Assembly (NCBI GenBank): GCA_014379045.1
Contig: JACMMK010000211.1
Span: 1-5,240 of the forward strand
Direction of reading: 5' to 3'
From: Burkholderiales bacterium
GTDB lineage: Bacteria > Pseudomonadota > Gammaproteobacteria > Burkholderiales > CAIKXV01
DNA: 5,240 nt
Made by a program: the position numbers and the translations under genes. Within the stretch, counting starts at the first letter, position 1. Each line of letters starts with the position of its first letter. Under the pieces are notes generated by a model. It saw nothing but the letters and a program-made list of their open reading frames with translations, ran no database searches and was not told the origin of the DNA. Shown piece after piece: positions 1 to 5,240 of this stretch.

Positions 1-1
1 C

Positions 2-511
2 GGCGCCGGGCTCGGCATCGAGGCTGCACCGGTGCGCAGCGGACTCGATCGCTCGATCCGCAAGATCCATCTCGCCGGCTACGTCATTCGAACCCGTGGC
101 CTCGACAAGATCTGCTCGCCGCCGAAGCGGATCGCCTCGATGAACATCCGCTATGCCGATCTCGACGGCGACAATGCCGAAGAGGCGATCGTCGAAGCGG
201 TGACCTGCCGCTCGACCGACGGCAACGCCGACGTACTGGGAGTATTCGCCTATCAGCCCCCCGACAGCGTGCGCGAGTTGCCGTTCGACGCGGCGACCCC
301 TGCGAGCAAGGCGATCTTCGACGGGCAGCTAGGTCCGGTGCGACTCGAACTGATCGACGGGCGTCTGGTGCGCTGGTTTGCGCTCGATGCGGGTCGCTGT
401 GCCTCGGGCGACCCGAAGGCCGCGGGCAAGCGTTCGATCCTGTATCGCTGGACCGGCAAGGCGTTCGCGGTCGATCGGGTCGAGGATTCCCGGCCGACAC
501 GCGCCTGCTGA
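2..511 (+). CDS. Hypothetical protein, 3' part (5' end outside window)
   Basis: The reading frame is open from the first bases of the window to a TGA at 509-511, so the gene very probably starts upstream. A GTG at 32 is in frame, but I see no good Shine-Dalgarno before it, and the residues ahead of it (GAGLGIEAAP) look like ordinary coding sequence. I do not recognise the family. The clearest element is YADLDGDNAEEAIVEA (bases about 152-199), a DxDGDxxxE pattern like the calcium-binding loops of FG-GAP/VCBS or EF-hand-like proteins. It is followed by a short beta-rich stretch (DVLGVFAYQ) and a C-terminal YRWTGKAFAVDRVE segment that also reads as beta strand. Three cysteines are visible (ICSPP, VTCRS, GRCAS), compatible with an exported protein, but any signal peptide lies outside the window. 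Two hairpins and a 93-base gap separate it from the amidase, so it is probably a separate transcription unit. The coding call is firm; the function is unknown. Confidence 0.75.
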   Translation, partial: GAGLGIEAAPVRSGLDRSIRKIHLAGYVIRTRGLDKICSPPKRIASMNIRYADLDGDNAEEAIVEAVTCRSTDGNADVLGVFAYQPPDSVRELPFDAATPASKAIFDGQLGPVRLELIDGRLVRWFALDAGRCASGDPKAAGKRSILYRWTGKAFAVDRVEDSRPTRAC

Positions 512-534
512 GTCGCCCGCGCTCGGCGGGCGAC
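512..534 (+). terminator. GC-rich hairpin directly after the first stop codon
   Basis: GTCGCCCGC (512-520) and GCGGGCGAC (526-534) form a perfect 9-bp stem with a 5-base loop, beginning on the base after the TGA of the upstream gene. The position suits a transcription end. No T-run follows (the next bases are GCAGAAAG), so it is not a canonical intrinsic terminator. It could equally be a 3'-end stabilising stem. Confidence 0.4.
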
Positions 535-545
535 GCAGAAAGCGC

Positions 546-571
546 GCGGACGCGGGATAATCCGCGTCCGC
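546..571 (+). promoter_or_regulatory. Perfect 10-bp hairpin with GATAAT in its loop; possible amidase promoter/operator
   Basis: GCGGACGCGG (546-555) and CCGCGTCCGC (562-571) are perfect reverse complements around the six bases GATAAT (556-561). GATAAT matches five of six bases of the sigma-70 -10 consensus. It lies 43 bases before the amidase ATG, so transcription would start near 568 and give a leader of about 35-40 bases. I see no convincing -35 hexamer at 16-18 bases spacing (ACGCAG or GACGCA). The symmetric arms could be an operator overlapping the promoter, or simply a second stem of the upstream terminator region. The symmetry is directly visible; the promoter role is inference. Confidence 0.35.
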
Positions 572-604
572 TGCATCACCAACAGCGTCGCACGCGAGGC
601 CGCC

Positions 605-2293
605 ATGTCTGCTCCTTCCTACTCTGCCGAAACTCCCCCGACACCCGCGTTGCACCGGCTGTCGATCGCCGAAGCCGCAGGTCTGATCCAGTCGAAGCGC
701 CTGTCGTCGGTCGAGTACACCCAGGCGCTCATCGATCGTGTCGACACGTTCGATCCGCAGATCAATGCCTTCATCACGCCGACCACGTCGCTCGCGCTCG
801 AGCAGGCGAAGGCCGCCGACAAGGCGCTTGCAAACGGCGACTGGAAAGGCCCGCTGCACGGCGTGCCGTTCGCGCTGAAGGACATCTACGACACCGCAAG
901 CATCCTTACCTCGGGACACTCGCGCGTCTGCATCGATCGCATACCCACCGCGGACGCGACGACGACAGCGAAGCTGTACGCAGCAGGCGCCGTGCTGCTC
1001 GGCAAGCTCGCGACGCACGAGTTCGCACATGGGGGGCCGTCGTTCGATCTGCCGTGGCCGCCTGCGCGCAACCCGTGGAACACCGCCTGCTTCACCGGGG
1101 GGTCGAGCAGCGGCTCGGGGGCGGCACTCGCGGCGGGGTTCGTTCCTGCTGCGCTCGGCTCCGACACCGGCGGCTCGATCCGCGGACCGGCGTCGTGGTG
1201 CGGCGTCTCTGGCTTGATGCCCACCTTCGGTCTCGTGTCGCGCGCGGGCGTGATCCCGAATTCCTTCTCGTTCGACCATTGCGGTCCGATGGCGCGCTCG
1301 ATCGAGGACTGCGCGATCCTGTTGCAGGCGATCGCCGGCTTCGACGCCGCCGACGCGGGCTCGATCCGCTGCGCGATCCCCGACTATCGCGCGGCACTCA
1401 GCGCCGATCTGAAGGGGCTGCGCATCGGCGTGCTGCGCCACTACTGGGAAGAAGACCAGCCAGCGTCGGGCGACGTATGCAGCGCGCTCGATACTGCGCT
1501 CGACGTGCTGCGCGGACTCGGGGCGCAGGTCGAGAACACGCGCGTGCGTCCCCTGAAAGAGTCGTTCGACATCAAGGTGATCATCGCCGAGACCGAGATC
1601 TTCACCATCCACCTGCAGGCGCTGCGAGAGCGCGCCGGCGACTTCGGGTGGGATTTCCTGCAGCGCGCGCTCCCCGCCTGCCTGTTCTCGGCGAGCGACT
1701 ATTTCCGCGCGACGCGCGAGCACCGTCGCAGCGTAGTCCAGATGGCGCAGGTGTTCGACCGCTACGACGTGCTGCTGACCATCGGCCAGGGGGCGGCACC
1801 GCGTCTGGACAATCACGACCCGCTCAACTTCTGGAAGAAGCCGAATCTGTTCACGCCGTCCAACGTCGCCGCCGGACCGGCGGCGGTCGTGTGCAGCGGC
1901 TTTTCGGCGAGCGGCCTGCCGCTCGGCATGCAGATCATCGGACGCCCGTTCGACGATGCGACGGTGCTGCGAGTCGGGCATGCCTTTCAACTCGCGACCG
2001 ACTGGCATCGGCGCGAGCCAGTGCTCGCCGCCGGCGCGGCGCAGCCGGTGCTTGCCCCGATCCCGATCCCGACCGACGCGCCCGACACCGATGCGAAGAC
2101 GCGCGCGCTCTGCGACACGATGGCCGAGCGCGCCGGGCTGTCGCTCGACGACACGCAGCGCATCCTCCTCTATCGTGCCGCGCCGTATGCACTCGAGATG
2201 GTCGCACGCCTGAAACGCGATCACGGTTTCGACGAGGCCCCGGCGAACGTGTTCCAGTTTCCCGCCGATGTTCTGGCGCGCGGCGCGCGCTGA
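605..2293 (+). CDS. Amidase-signature family hydrolase with AtzG-like C-terminal tail
   Basis: This 562-residue protein belongs to the amidase signature family, cytoplasmic serine hydrolases that cleave carboxamides to acid plus ammonia or amine. The catalytic set is intact: K92 in PFALKDIYDT, the cis-Ser S167 in TGGSSSGSGAA, and nucleophile S191 in GSDTGGSIRGPA. The spacings of 75 and 24 residues match GatA. Other family blocks are HEFAHGGPSFDLPWPPARNPW (138-158, shown in part by HEFAHGG and PARNPW), DHCGPMARSIED (224-235) and SGLPLGMQIIGRPFD (436-450). The usual GLKPT reads GLMPT (203-207). The protein is longer than the common 450-490 residues. Residues about 497-553 form a helical tail ending EAPANVFQFP that resembles AtzG-like (DUF4089) subunits. 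There is no signal peptide. The ATG at 605 is supported by GAGG at 596-599, five bases upstream. The gene is followed after 114 bases by the oxidoreductase, probably co-transcribed. The family is certain. The substrate is unknown, and names such as biuret hydrolase or Glu-tRNA amidotransferase subunit A would be over-calls. Confidence 0.95.
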   Translation: MSAPSYSAETPPTPALHRLSIAEAAGLIQSKRLSSVEYTQALIDRVDTFDPQINAFITPTTSLALEQAKAADKALANGDWKGPLHGVPFALKDIYDTASILTSGHSRVCIDRIPTADATTTAKLYAAGAVLLGKLATHEFAHGGPSFDLPWPPARNPWNTACFTGGSSSGSGAALAAGFVPAALGSDTGGSIRGPASWCGVSGLMPTFGLVSRAGVIPNSFSFDHCGPMARSIEDCAILLQAIAGFDAADAGSIRCAIPDYRAALSADLKGLRIGVLRHYWEEDQPASGDVCSALDTALDVLRGLGAQVENTRVRPLKESFDIKVIIAETEIFTIHLQALRERAGDFGWDFLQRALPACLFSASDYFRATREHRRSVVQMAQVFDRYDVLLTIGQGAAPRLDNHDPLNFWKKPNLFTPSNVAAGPAAVVCSGFSASGLPLGMQIIGRPFDDATVLRVGHAFQLATDWHRREPVLAAGAAQPVLAPIPIPTDAPDTDAKTRALCDTMAERAGLSLDDTQRILLYRAAPYALEMVARLKRDHGFDEAPANVFQFPADVLARGAR

Positions 2294-2407
2294 GTCGGTA
2301 GGGGTGGAGCACCGGGAGGCCGCTGCGTCACGCCGCGCCACGTGTACCGCACGGGCGCGCACCCGCCCTCACGCATCACCTGATTATCTCCACCGAGGAA
2401 TGACGCA

Positions 2408-3397
2408 ATGATTCGAGCCGCCATCATCGGCCTCGGGCGCTGGGGCCAGAACATGGTCACCTGCGCCCGCGGCAGTCAGCAGATCCGCTTCGTCGCAGGG
2501 GCGACGCGCACGCCCGAAAAGGCGCAGGCATTCGCCGCCGAGCACGGATTCCCGCTGCATGCAGAGGTCGACGCGGTGCTGCGCGATCCGCAGATCGACG
2601 CCGTCGTGATCACCACGCCGCACAGGAGCCATGTCGACCTGATCACGCGTGCCGCGCAGGCCGGCAAGCATGTATTCGTCGAGAAACCGTTCACGTTGAA
2701 CAAGCCCGACGCGCTGCGCGCGCTCGACGCCTGCCGAGAGGCGAAGGTGACGTTGGCGCTCGGCTTCAACTGGCGCTTCCAGCCGGCGCTGCTCGAGATC
2801 AAGCGGCTGTTCGCCGATGGCACGCTCGGCAAGCTGCTGCACATCGAAGGCAACTTCAACGGTCCGAGCGTGTTCCGGTACGCACCGGAGCACTGGCGTC
2901 CCGACCGCAGCGAGAGCCCCGGCGGGGGGTTGACCGGACGCGGTGTGCACAACATGGATGCGATGATCTTTCTCGCCGGTCCGATCGATCAGGTGTATGC
3001 GCAGAGCTGTCGACAGGTCCTCGACCAGGGCGTCGACGACACCACGTCGGTGCTCTACCGGTTCCAGAACGGCGCCACCGGCTATCTCGGCATGGTGATC
3101 GCGAGTGCAGAGTGCTGGCGGATGCAGTTCTTCGGTACCGGTGGCATGGCCGAGGTCGGTGCGATCGAGCATCTGCCGACCTGGGATCTCACCGTGCAGT
3201 TGATCGACAAGCCGCGCGAGGTGAAGCACTACTCGAGCGAACGCACCGAGCGGCTGGAACTCGAAGCGTTCGCGCGCGCGATCGAGGCAAACGCACCGTA
3301 CGTGATGCCGGTCGAGGACATCGTCGCCGGGGTCGCCGGACTCGAGGCGATTCTGAAATCGATCGACGCAGGACAGCCGATCAAGGTCGAACGATGA
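2408..3397 (+). CDS. Gfo/Idh/MocA family NAD(P)-dependent oxidoreductase
   Basis: This 329-residue protein has the full Gfo/Idh/MocA layout. An N-terminal Rossmann fold starts AAIIGLGRWG, with GxGxxG at G8-G13. It is followed by AVVITTPHRSH (65-75) and the EKP signature (E92-K93-P94), where the Lys is the family's usual catalytic or cofactor-contacting residue. The C-terminal alpha/beta domain carries GFNWRFQPALLEIK (119-132), a GGGLTGRGVHNMD block (172-184) with H181 and D184 kept, and DTTSVLYRFQNGATG (211-225). The family commonly has Asp two positions before the Gly-x-His; here it is G177. The family oxidises or reduces hydroxyl/keto groups, often on sugars, cyclitols or hydroxy acids, in the cytoplasm. 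There is no signal peptide. The ATG at 2408 has GAGGA at 2395-2399, eight bases upstream. The stop at 3395-3397 lies 24 bases before the next gene's start, so the two genes are almost surely co-transcribed. The substrate is unknown. Confidence 0.94.
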   Translation: MIRAAIIGLGRWGQNMVTCARGSQQIRFVAGATRTPEKAQAFAAEHGFPLHAEVDAVLRDPQIDAVVITTPHRSHVDLITRAAQAGKHVFVEKPFTLNKPDALRALDACREAKVTLALGFNWRFQPALLEIKRLFADGTLGKLLHIEGNFNGPSVFRYAPEHWRPDRSESPGGGLTGRGVHNMDAMIFLAGPIDQVYAQSCRQVLDQGVDDTTSVLYRFQNGATGYLGMVIASAECWRMQFFGTGGMAEVGAIEHLPTWDLTVQLIDKPREVKHYSSERTERLELEAFARAIEANAPYVMPVEDIVAGVAGLEAILKSIDAGQPIKVER

Positions 3398-3425
3398 AAG
3401 TGCAAACGATGAGGCGCAACGATGA
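3390..3425 (+). repeat. Three direct copies of AACGATGA at a gene junction
   Basis: The 8-mer AACGATGA occurs at 3390-3397, 3405-3412 and 3418-3425, with periods of 15 and 13 bases. Each copy contains an ATG (3394, 3409, 3422). The first copy also supplies the oxidoreductase TGA (3395-3397), and the third supplies the start of the downstream enzyme. The middle copy overlaps the GAGG (3411-3414) that serves as ribosome binding site for the ATG at 3422, with seven bases between. Only the third ATG opens a long frame. Confidence 0.6.
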
Positions 3426-3429
3426 CTGA
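3394..3429 (+). CDS. Possible 11-codon coupling peptide between two genes
   Basis: An ATG at 3394 overlaps the oxidoreductase stop as ATGA and opens MKVQTMRRNDD, ending at TGA 3427-3429, inside the first codons of the next gene. A ribosome ending the oxidoreductase could restart here, then end just past the real start at 3422 and be passed on. This is the geometry of translational coupling, but so short a frame can arise by chance, and the peptide has no recognisable features. The alternative is that it is non-coding junction sequence and that 3422 is reached directly from its own GAGG. Confidence 0.15.
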   Translation: MKVQTMRRNDD

Positions 3430-4456
3430 GCGGGAATCACCCGAGCGCACCGCACCGATCTGGGCCAGCGATCCCGAGGGCCGCGTGTTCCGGCGTCTGC
3501 CGGTCACCACGATGTTGAACGGTGCCGAGCTGACGCTGCCGCTGCATGTACTGACCGGGCGCACGCCGGGACCGACGCTCGGCATCGTCACCAATCAGCA
3601 TGGCGACGAGTTCCTGCCGACGATGGTCATCCGCCAGTGGCTCGCGGCGCTCGACACCACGAAGCTCGCCGGGCGCATCGCCGTCGTCTCCGTGGCCAAC
3701 CCACTCGCCACTGCGGCCTGTCAGCGGCTCACCCCGGAACCCCACGGCCGCACCGACCTGCATGAGGCCTTCCCCGGCAACGCACGCGGCAACACCACGC
3801 AGATGATGGCGGCGGTGATCACCGCGCAACTGCTCGACCACCTCGACTTCCACTGCGATTTCCATGCGGGTGGCACCGGCGGACGGCTCCAGGGTCGGGT
3901 CGACTACCACGGCAAGGCGCCGCCCGCGCTGCGCGATCGATGTCTGGCGATGGCGCGCGCCTTCGGTCAGCCGTTCGTCCACGAGAACGATCTGACCGGT
4001 ACCTCGGCGCACTATGTGACGATGACGCGCGGCATCCCCAGCTGCAACCCGGAGGTCGGCGGCACCTTTCTCGGACCCGACAGCACGGCAACCTATATTG
4101 CGCAATCGCTCGACGGCCTCACGCGTCTCGCCGTGCATCTCGGGCTTGTCGACGCTCCACTGCCCTCCATGTCGACCCTCGCGCAGATCCACTTCGGTCT
4201 GGCCGGCCGGCGCGAACTGCGACCGCGCAACAGCGGCTACCTCGAGTCGTGCTTCGAGCGTCCGGCCGACATCGGCAAGTTGATCACCCGCGGCACGCTC
4301 CTCGGCAAGGTGATCGATCTGTACAGCTACGAGGTGCTGGAAGAGATCGTTGCGCCCTGCGACGGCTATCTCTTCTTCTCGCGCTACAGCGGCACGGTGA
4401 GCGCGGGTACGCAGGCGTTCGCACTTGCCGAGCAAGCGAAGAGTCAGCGCGGCTGA
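3422..4456 (+). CDS. Succinylglutamate desuccinylase/aspartoacylase family metallohydrolase
   Basis: This 344-residue protein resembles the zinc carboxypeptidase-like AstE/AspA family, which hydrolyses N-acyl amino acids or related amides. Likely zinc ligands are H60 and E63 in NQHGDE and H148 in DFHAGG. E211 in NPEVGG sits where the family's general-base Glu is found. NPLA (93-96) is the usual NP turn. The family's DLNRxFPG substrate motif appears as DLHEAFPG (112-119), so the Asn-Arg pair that binds the substrate carboxylate is His-Glu. The C-terminal part (about 265-335: RPRNSGYLES, GTLLGKVIDLY, VAPCDGYLF) is the small barrel-like domain common to the deacylase-like subgroup. No signal peptide is seen. 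The start at 3422 has GAGG at 3411-3414. The gene follows the oxidoreductase by 24 bases and is probably in the same operon. The family is well supported, but the acyl substrate is unknown, and arginine-catabolic AstE activity is unlikely given the changed motif and the neighbours. Confidence 0.9.
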   Translation: MTERESPERTAPIWASDPEGRVFRRLPVTTMLNGAELTLPLHVLTGRTPGPTLGIVTNQHGDEFLPTMVIRQWLAALDTTKLAGRIAVVSVANPLATAACQRLTPEPHGRTDLHEAFPGNARGNTTQMMAAVITAQLLDHLDFHCDFHAGGTGGRLQGRVDYHGKAPPALRDRCLAMARAFGQPFVHENDLTGTSAHYVTMTRGIPSCNPEVGGTFLGPDSTATYIAQSLDGLTRLAVHLGLVDAPLPSMSTLAQIHFGLAGRRELRPRNSGYLESCFERPADIGKLITRGTLLGKVIDLYSYEVLEEIVAPCDGYLFFSRYSGTVSAGTQAFALAEQAKSQRG

Positions 4457-4467
4457 AGGCCCACTCC

Positions 4468-4507
4468 CGATGGGCGAACCACGTGCTCGGGTAGTATTTG
4501 CCCATCG
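4468..4507 (+). repeat. 11-bp inverted repeat, possible operator, promoter or terminator
   Basis: CGATGGGCGAA (4468-4478) pairs with TTTGCCCATCG (4497-4507): ten Watson-Crick pairs and one G-T, around an 18-base loop. It starts 12 bases after the deacylase stop. The second arm overlaps TAGTAT (4492-4497), a four-of-six match to a -10 hexamer with no clear -35. The long loop and the absence of a T-run argue against a canonical intrinsic terminator. A regulator half-site pair upstream of the old sulfatase start at 4530 is the reading I prefer, with modest confidence. Confidence 0.45.
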
Positions 4508-4529
4508 CCTTCGAGTCGGTAGCCCTGTC

Positions 4530-4636
4530 ATGGCGCCACGCAATCTGCTCGTGATCCTGTCCGGCGAGCACGAATCGAAGATCGTCTTCATGCCGGTCAT
4601 CCGTTCGTGTCGACGCCGAACCTCGATGTGCGGGGC
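4530..4636 (+). pseudogene. Truncated, frameshifted N-terminal remnant of a sulfatase-like hydrolase gene
   Basis: The ATG at 4530 opens MAPRNLLVILSGEHESKIV, very like the start of many sulfatase/alkaline-phosphatase-superfamily hydrolases (pattern NLLxILSDEH). At 4592 a different frame, shifted by one missing base, reads AGHPFVSTPNLD, the block that follows in these enzymes (pattern GHPxVxTPNLD). About eight residues are expected between DEH and GHP; here there are 23 bases rather than 24, so a single-base deletion between 4572 and 4594 explains the break. The metal-binding Asp expected after LLVILS is Gly (GGC at 4563). After NLD only a few residues (VRGL) remain before the next gene's ATG at 4643, which is in the same frame, so the catalytic CxPSR-type region and all the rest are gone. 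The unbroken first frame ends at TGA 4638-4640. Recognition rests on two short motifs in the right order and spacing. The alternative is a chance resemblance in a leader region. Confidence 0.65.
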
Positions 4637-4642
4637 TTGAGC

Positions 4643-5240
4643 ATGATGCGCTCACTGTGGATCGCCTGCTGTCTGGTTTCATGCGGCGCTGCGGCTGCGG
4701 CGTCGGCCCAGAGCTGGCCGGCGAAGCCGGTGCGCATCATCGTGCCCTACCCGCCGGGCGGCGTCGCCGACATCACCGCACGCATCTACAGTCCGAAACT
4801 GTCCGAGTCGTGGGCGCAGGCTGCACTCATCGACAATCGCCCGGGCGCCAACGGCGCGATCGGGGCCGAACTCGCGGCGAAGTCGATTCCCGACGGCTAT
4901 ACGCTGCTGATGGCGACCGCCAGCGAGGCGACGATCAACCCGACCTTCTATCCGAAGCTCGGCTACGACACGCTGCGCGATTTCGCGCCGATCGCGCTCG
5001 CCTCTCACAACCCGGTGGTGTTGGTGGTCAATGCAGGCGCACCGTTTCGCACGCTTGCCGAAGTCGTCGCGGCGGCCAAGGCGAAGCCGGCGACCCTCGC
5101 CTACGCGACGCCGGGAAGCGGCAGCCTGCATCACCTCAGCATGGAGTTGCTGCGCATGCTGGGCGGTCCGACGCTGATCCACGTGCCCTACAAGGGGGGT
5201 GGACCCGCCGCGGCGGCCGTGGTGGGCGGCGAGACGCCGC
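4643..5240 (+). CDS. Bug/TctC-family tripartite tricarboxylate transporter substrate-binding receptor, 5' part
   Basis: The frame is open from ATG 4643 (a second ATG follows at 4646) to the window end, giving 199 of the usual 320 or so residues. After a signal peptide the mature part is typical of Bug receptors: KPVRIIVPYPPGGVADITAR (28-47), DNRPGANGAIGAELAAKS (64-81), PDGYTLLMAT (83-92), INPTFYPKLGYDTLRDFAPI (98-117) and GSLHHLSMELL with HVPYKGGGPAA (160-190). These periplasmic Venus-flytrap proteins bind carboxylates, amides or aromatic acids, and many work without linked TctAB membrane subunits. The signal peptide (MMRSLWIACCLVSCGAAAAASAQ) has an AxA-Q site at about residue 22/23 and also LVSC (11-14), which fits a lipobox. 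The Shine-Dalgarno is weak (GGGG at 4632-4635, within the sulfatase remnant). The frame continues upstream, in phase, into the remnant's second half. The family is certain; the ligand is unknown. Confidence 0.94.
   Translation, partial: MMRSLWIACCLVSCGAAAAASAQSWPAKPVRIIVPYPPGGVADITARIYSPKLSESWAQAALIDNRPGANGAIGAELAAKSIPDGYTLLMATASEATINPTFYPKLGYDTLRDFAPIALASHNPVVLVVNAGAPFRTLAEVVAAAKAKPATLAYATPGSGSLHHLSMELLRMLGGPTLIHVPYKGGGPAAAAVVGGETP

Noticed and set aside
1054..2301. 415-residue + strand frame overlapping the amidase
   Set aside because: It is an out-of-frame Arg/Ala-rich translation inside a well-supported gene.
2338..2344. CCACGTG shared with 4479-4485 as a common operator
   Set aside because: The 7-mer is short and GC-rich, and a nearly identical string also occurs inside the Bug coding sequence. 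The flanking bases do not match.
329..2362. 677-residue open frame on the - strand
   Set aside because: It lies antisense to the amidase, which has complete catalytic motifs. The translation is Arg/Ala-rich with no recognisable domain, as expected for a mirror frame in GC-rich coding DNA.
2302..2394. GGTGGAG near 2303 and CTCCACC at 2388-2394 as a long-range hairpin covering the oxidoreductase ribosome site
   Set aside because: Seven-base arms about 80 bases apart in GC-rich DNA are expected by chance, and GAGGA at 2395-2399 is left outside the pairing.
2384..3229. 281-residue open frame on the - strand
   Set aside because: It is a shadow of the oxidoreductase gene, with no motifs or plausible ribosome binding site.
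3437..4600. 387-residue open frame on the - strand
   Set aside because: It is antisense to the metallohydrolase with its conserved zinc motifs, and has low-complexity Arg/Gly/Glu composition with no family motif.
4425..4640. Single 71-residue protein starting at the ATG at 4425
   Set aside because: Its first part overlaps the end of the metallohydrolase and the inverted repeat and looks non-coding. Only the part from 4530 has meaning, as the first half of the sulfatase remnant.

Overview
The window is uniformly GC-rich with strong G/C third-position bias. Its gene content, a cytoplasmic amidase-signature enzyme beside a Bug/TctC-family periplasmic binding protein, is typical of Betaproteobacteria, most likely Burkholderiales. 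This placement is inferred from gene families and codon style; no rRNA or marker gene is present. All supported genes lie on the + strand. Long reading frames on the - strand are shadows of the GC-rich coding sequence.

Layout: (1) 2-511, the 3' end of an unrecognised protein with a DxDGDxxxE motif. (2) 512-604, a short gap with two perfect GC-rich hairpins, the second holding a GATAAT hexamer in its loop. (3) 605-2293, an amidase-signature hydrolase with a complete Lys-cisSer-Ser triad and a C-terminal tail resembling the small AtzG-like subunit. (4) 2408-3397, a Gfo/Idh/MocA NAD(P)-dependent oxidoreductase. (5) 3390-3429, a junction with three copies of AACGATGA, each containing an ATG. (6) 3422-4456, a zinc-dependent succinylglutamate desuccinylase/aspartoacylase-family protein with an altered substrate-site motif. 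(7) 4457-4642, a gap with an 11-bp inverted repeat followed by what reads as the frameshifted, truncated 5' end of a sulfatase gene. (8) 4643-5240, the 5' part of a Bug/TctC-type solute-binding receptor, cut by the window end.

Inferred joint role: the amidase, oxidoreductase and deacylase-like enzyme probably form one catabolic unit. The downstream Bug protein would capture a carboxylated or amidated small molecule in the periplasm, and the enzymes would hydrolyse amide/acyl bonds and oxidise the product. The substrate cannot be read from the sequence.

The best candidate for something overlooked is the sulfatase remnant at 4530-4636. It has the right N-terminal motif, a Gly where the metal-binding Asp is expected, and a one-base deletion, and its second half is in the same frame as the Bug gene. 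It suggests that a sulfatase once stood here and that the Bug gene now lies directly behind its old leader. I found no CRISPR array, tRNA, rRNA, insertion sequence, phage gene or toxin/defence system.
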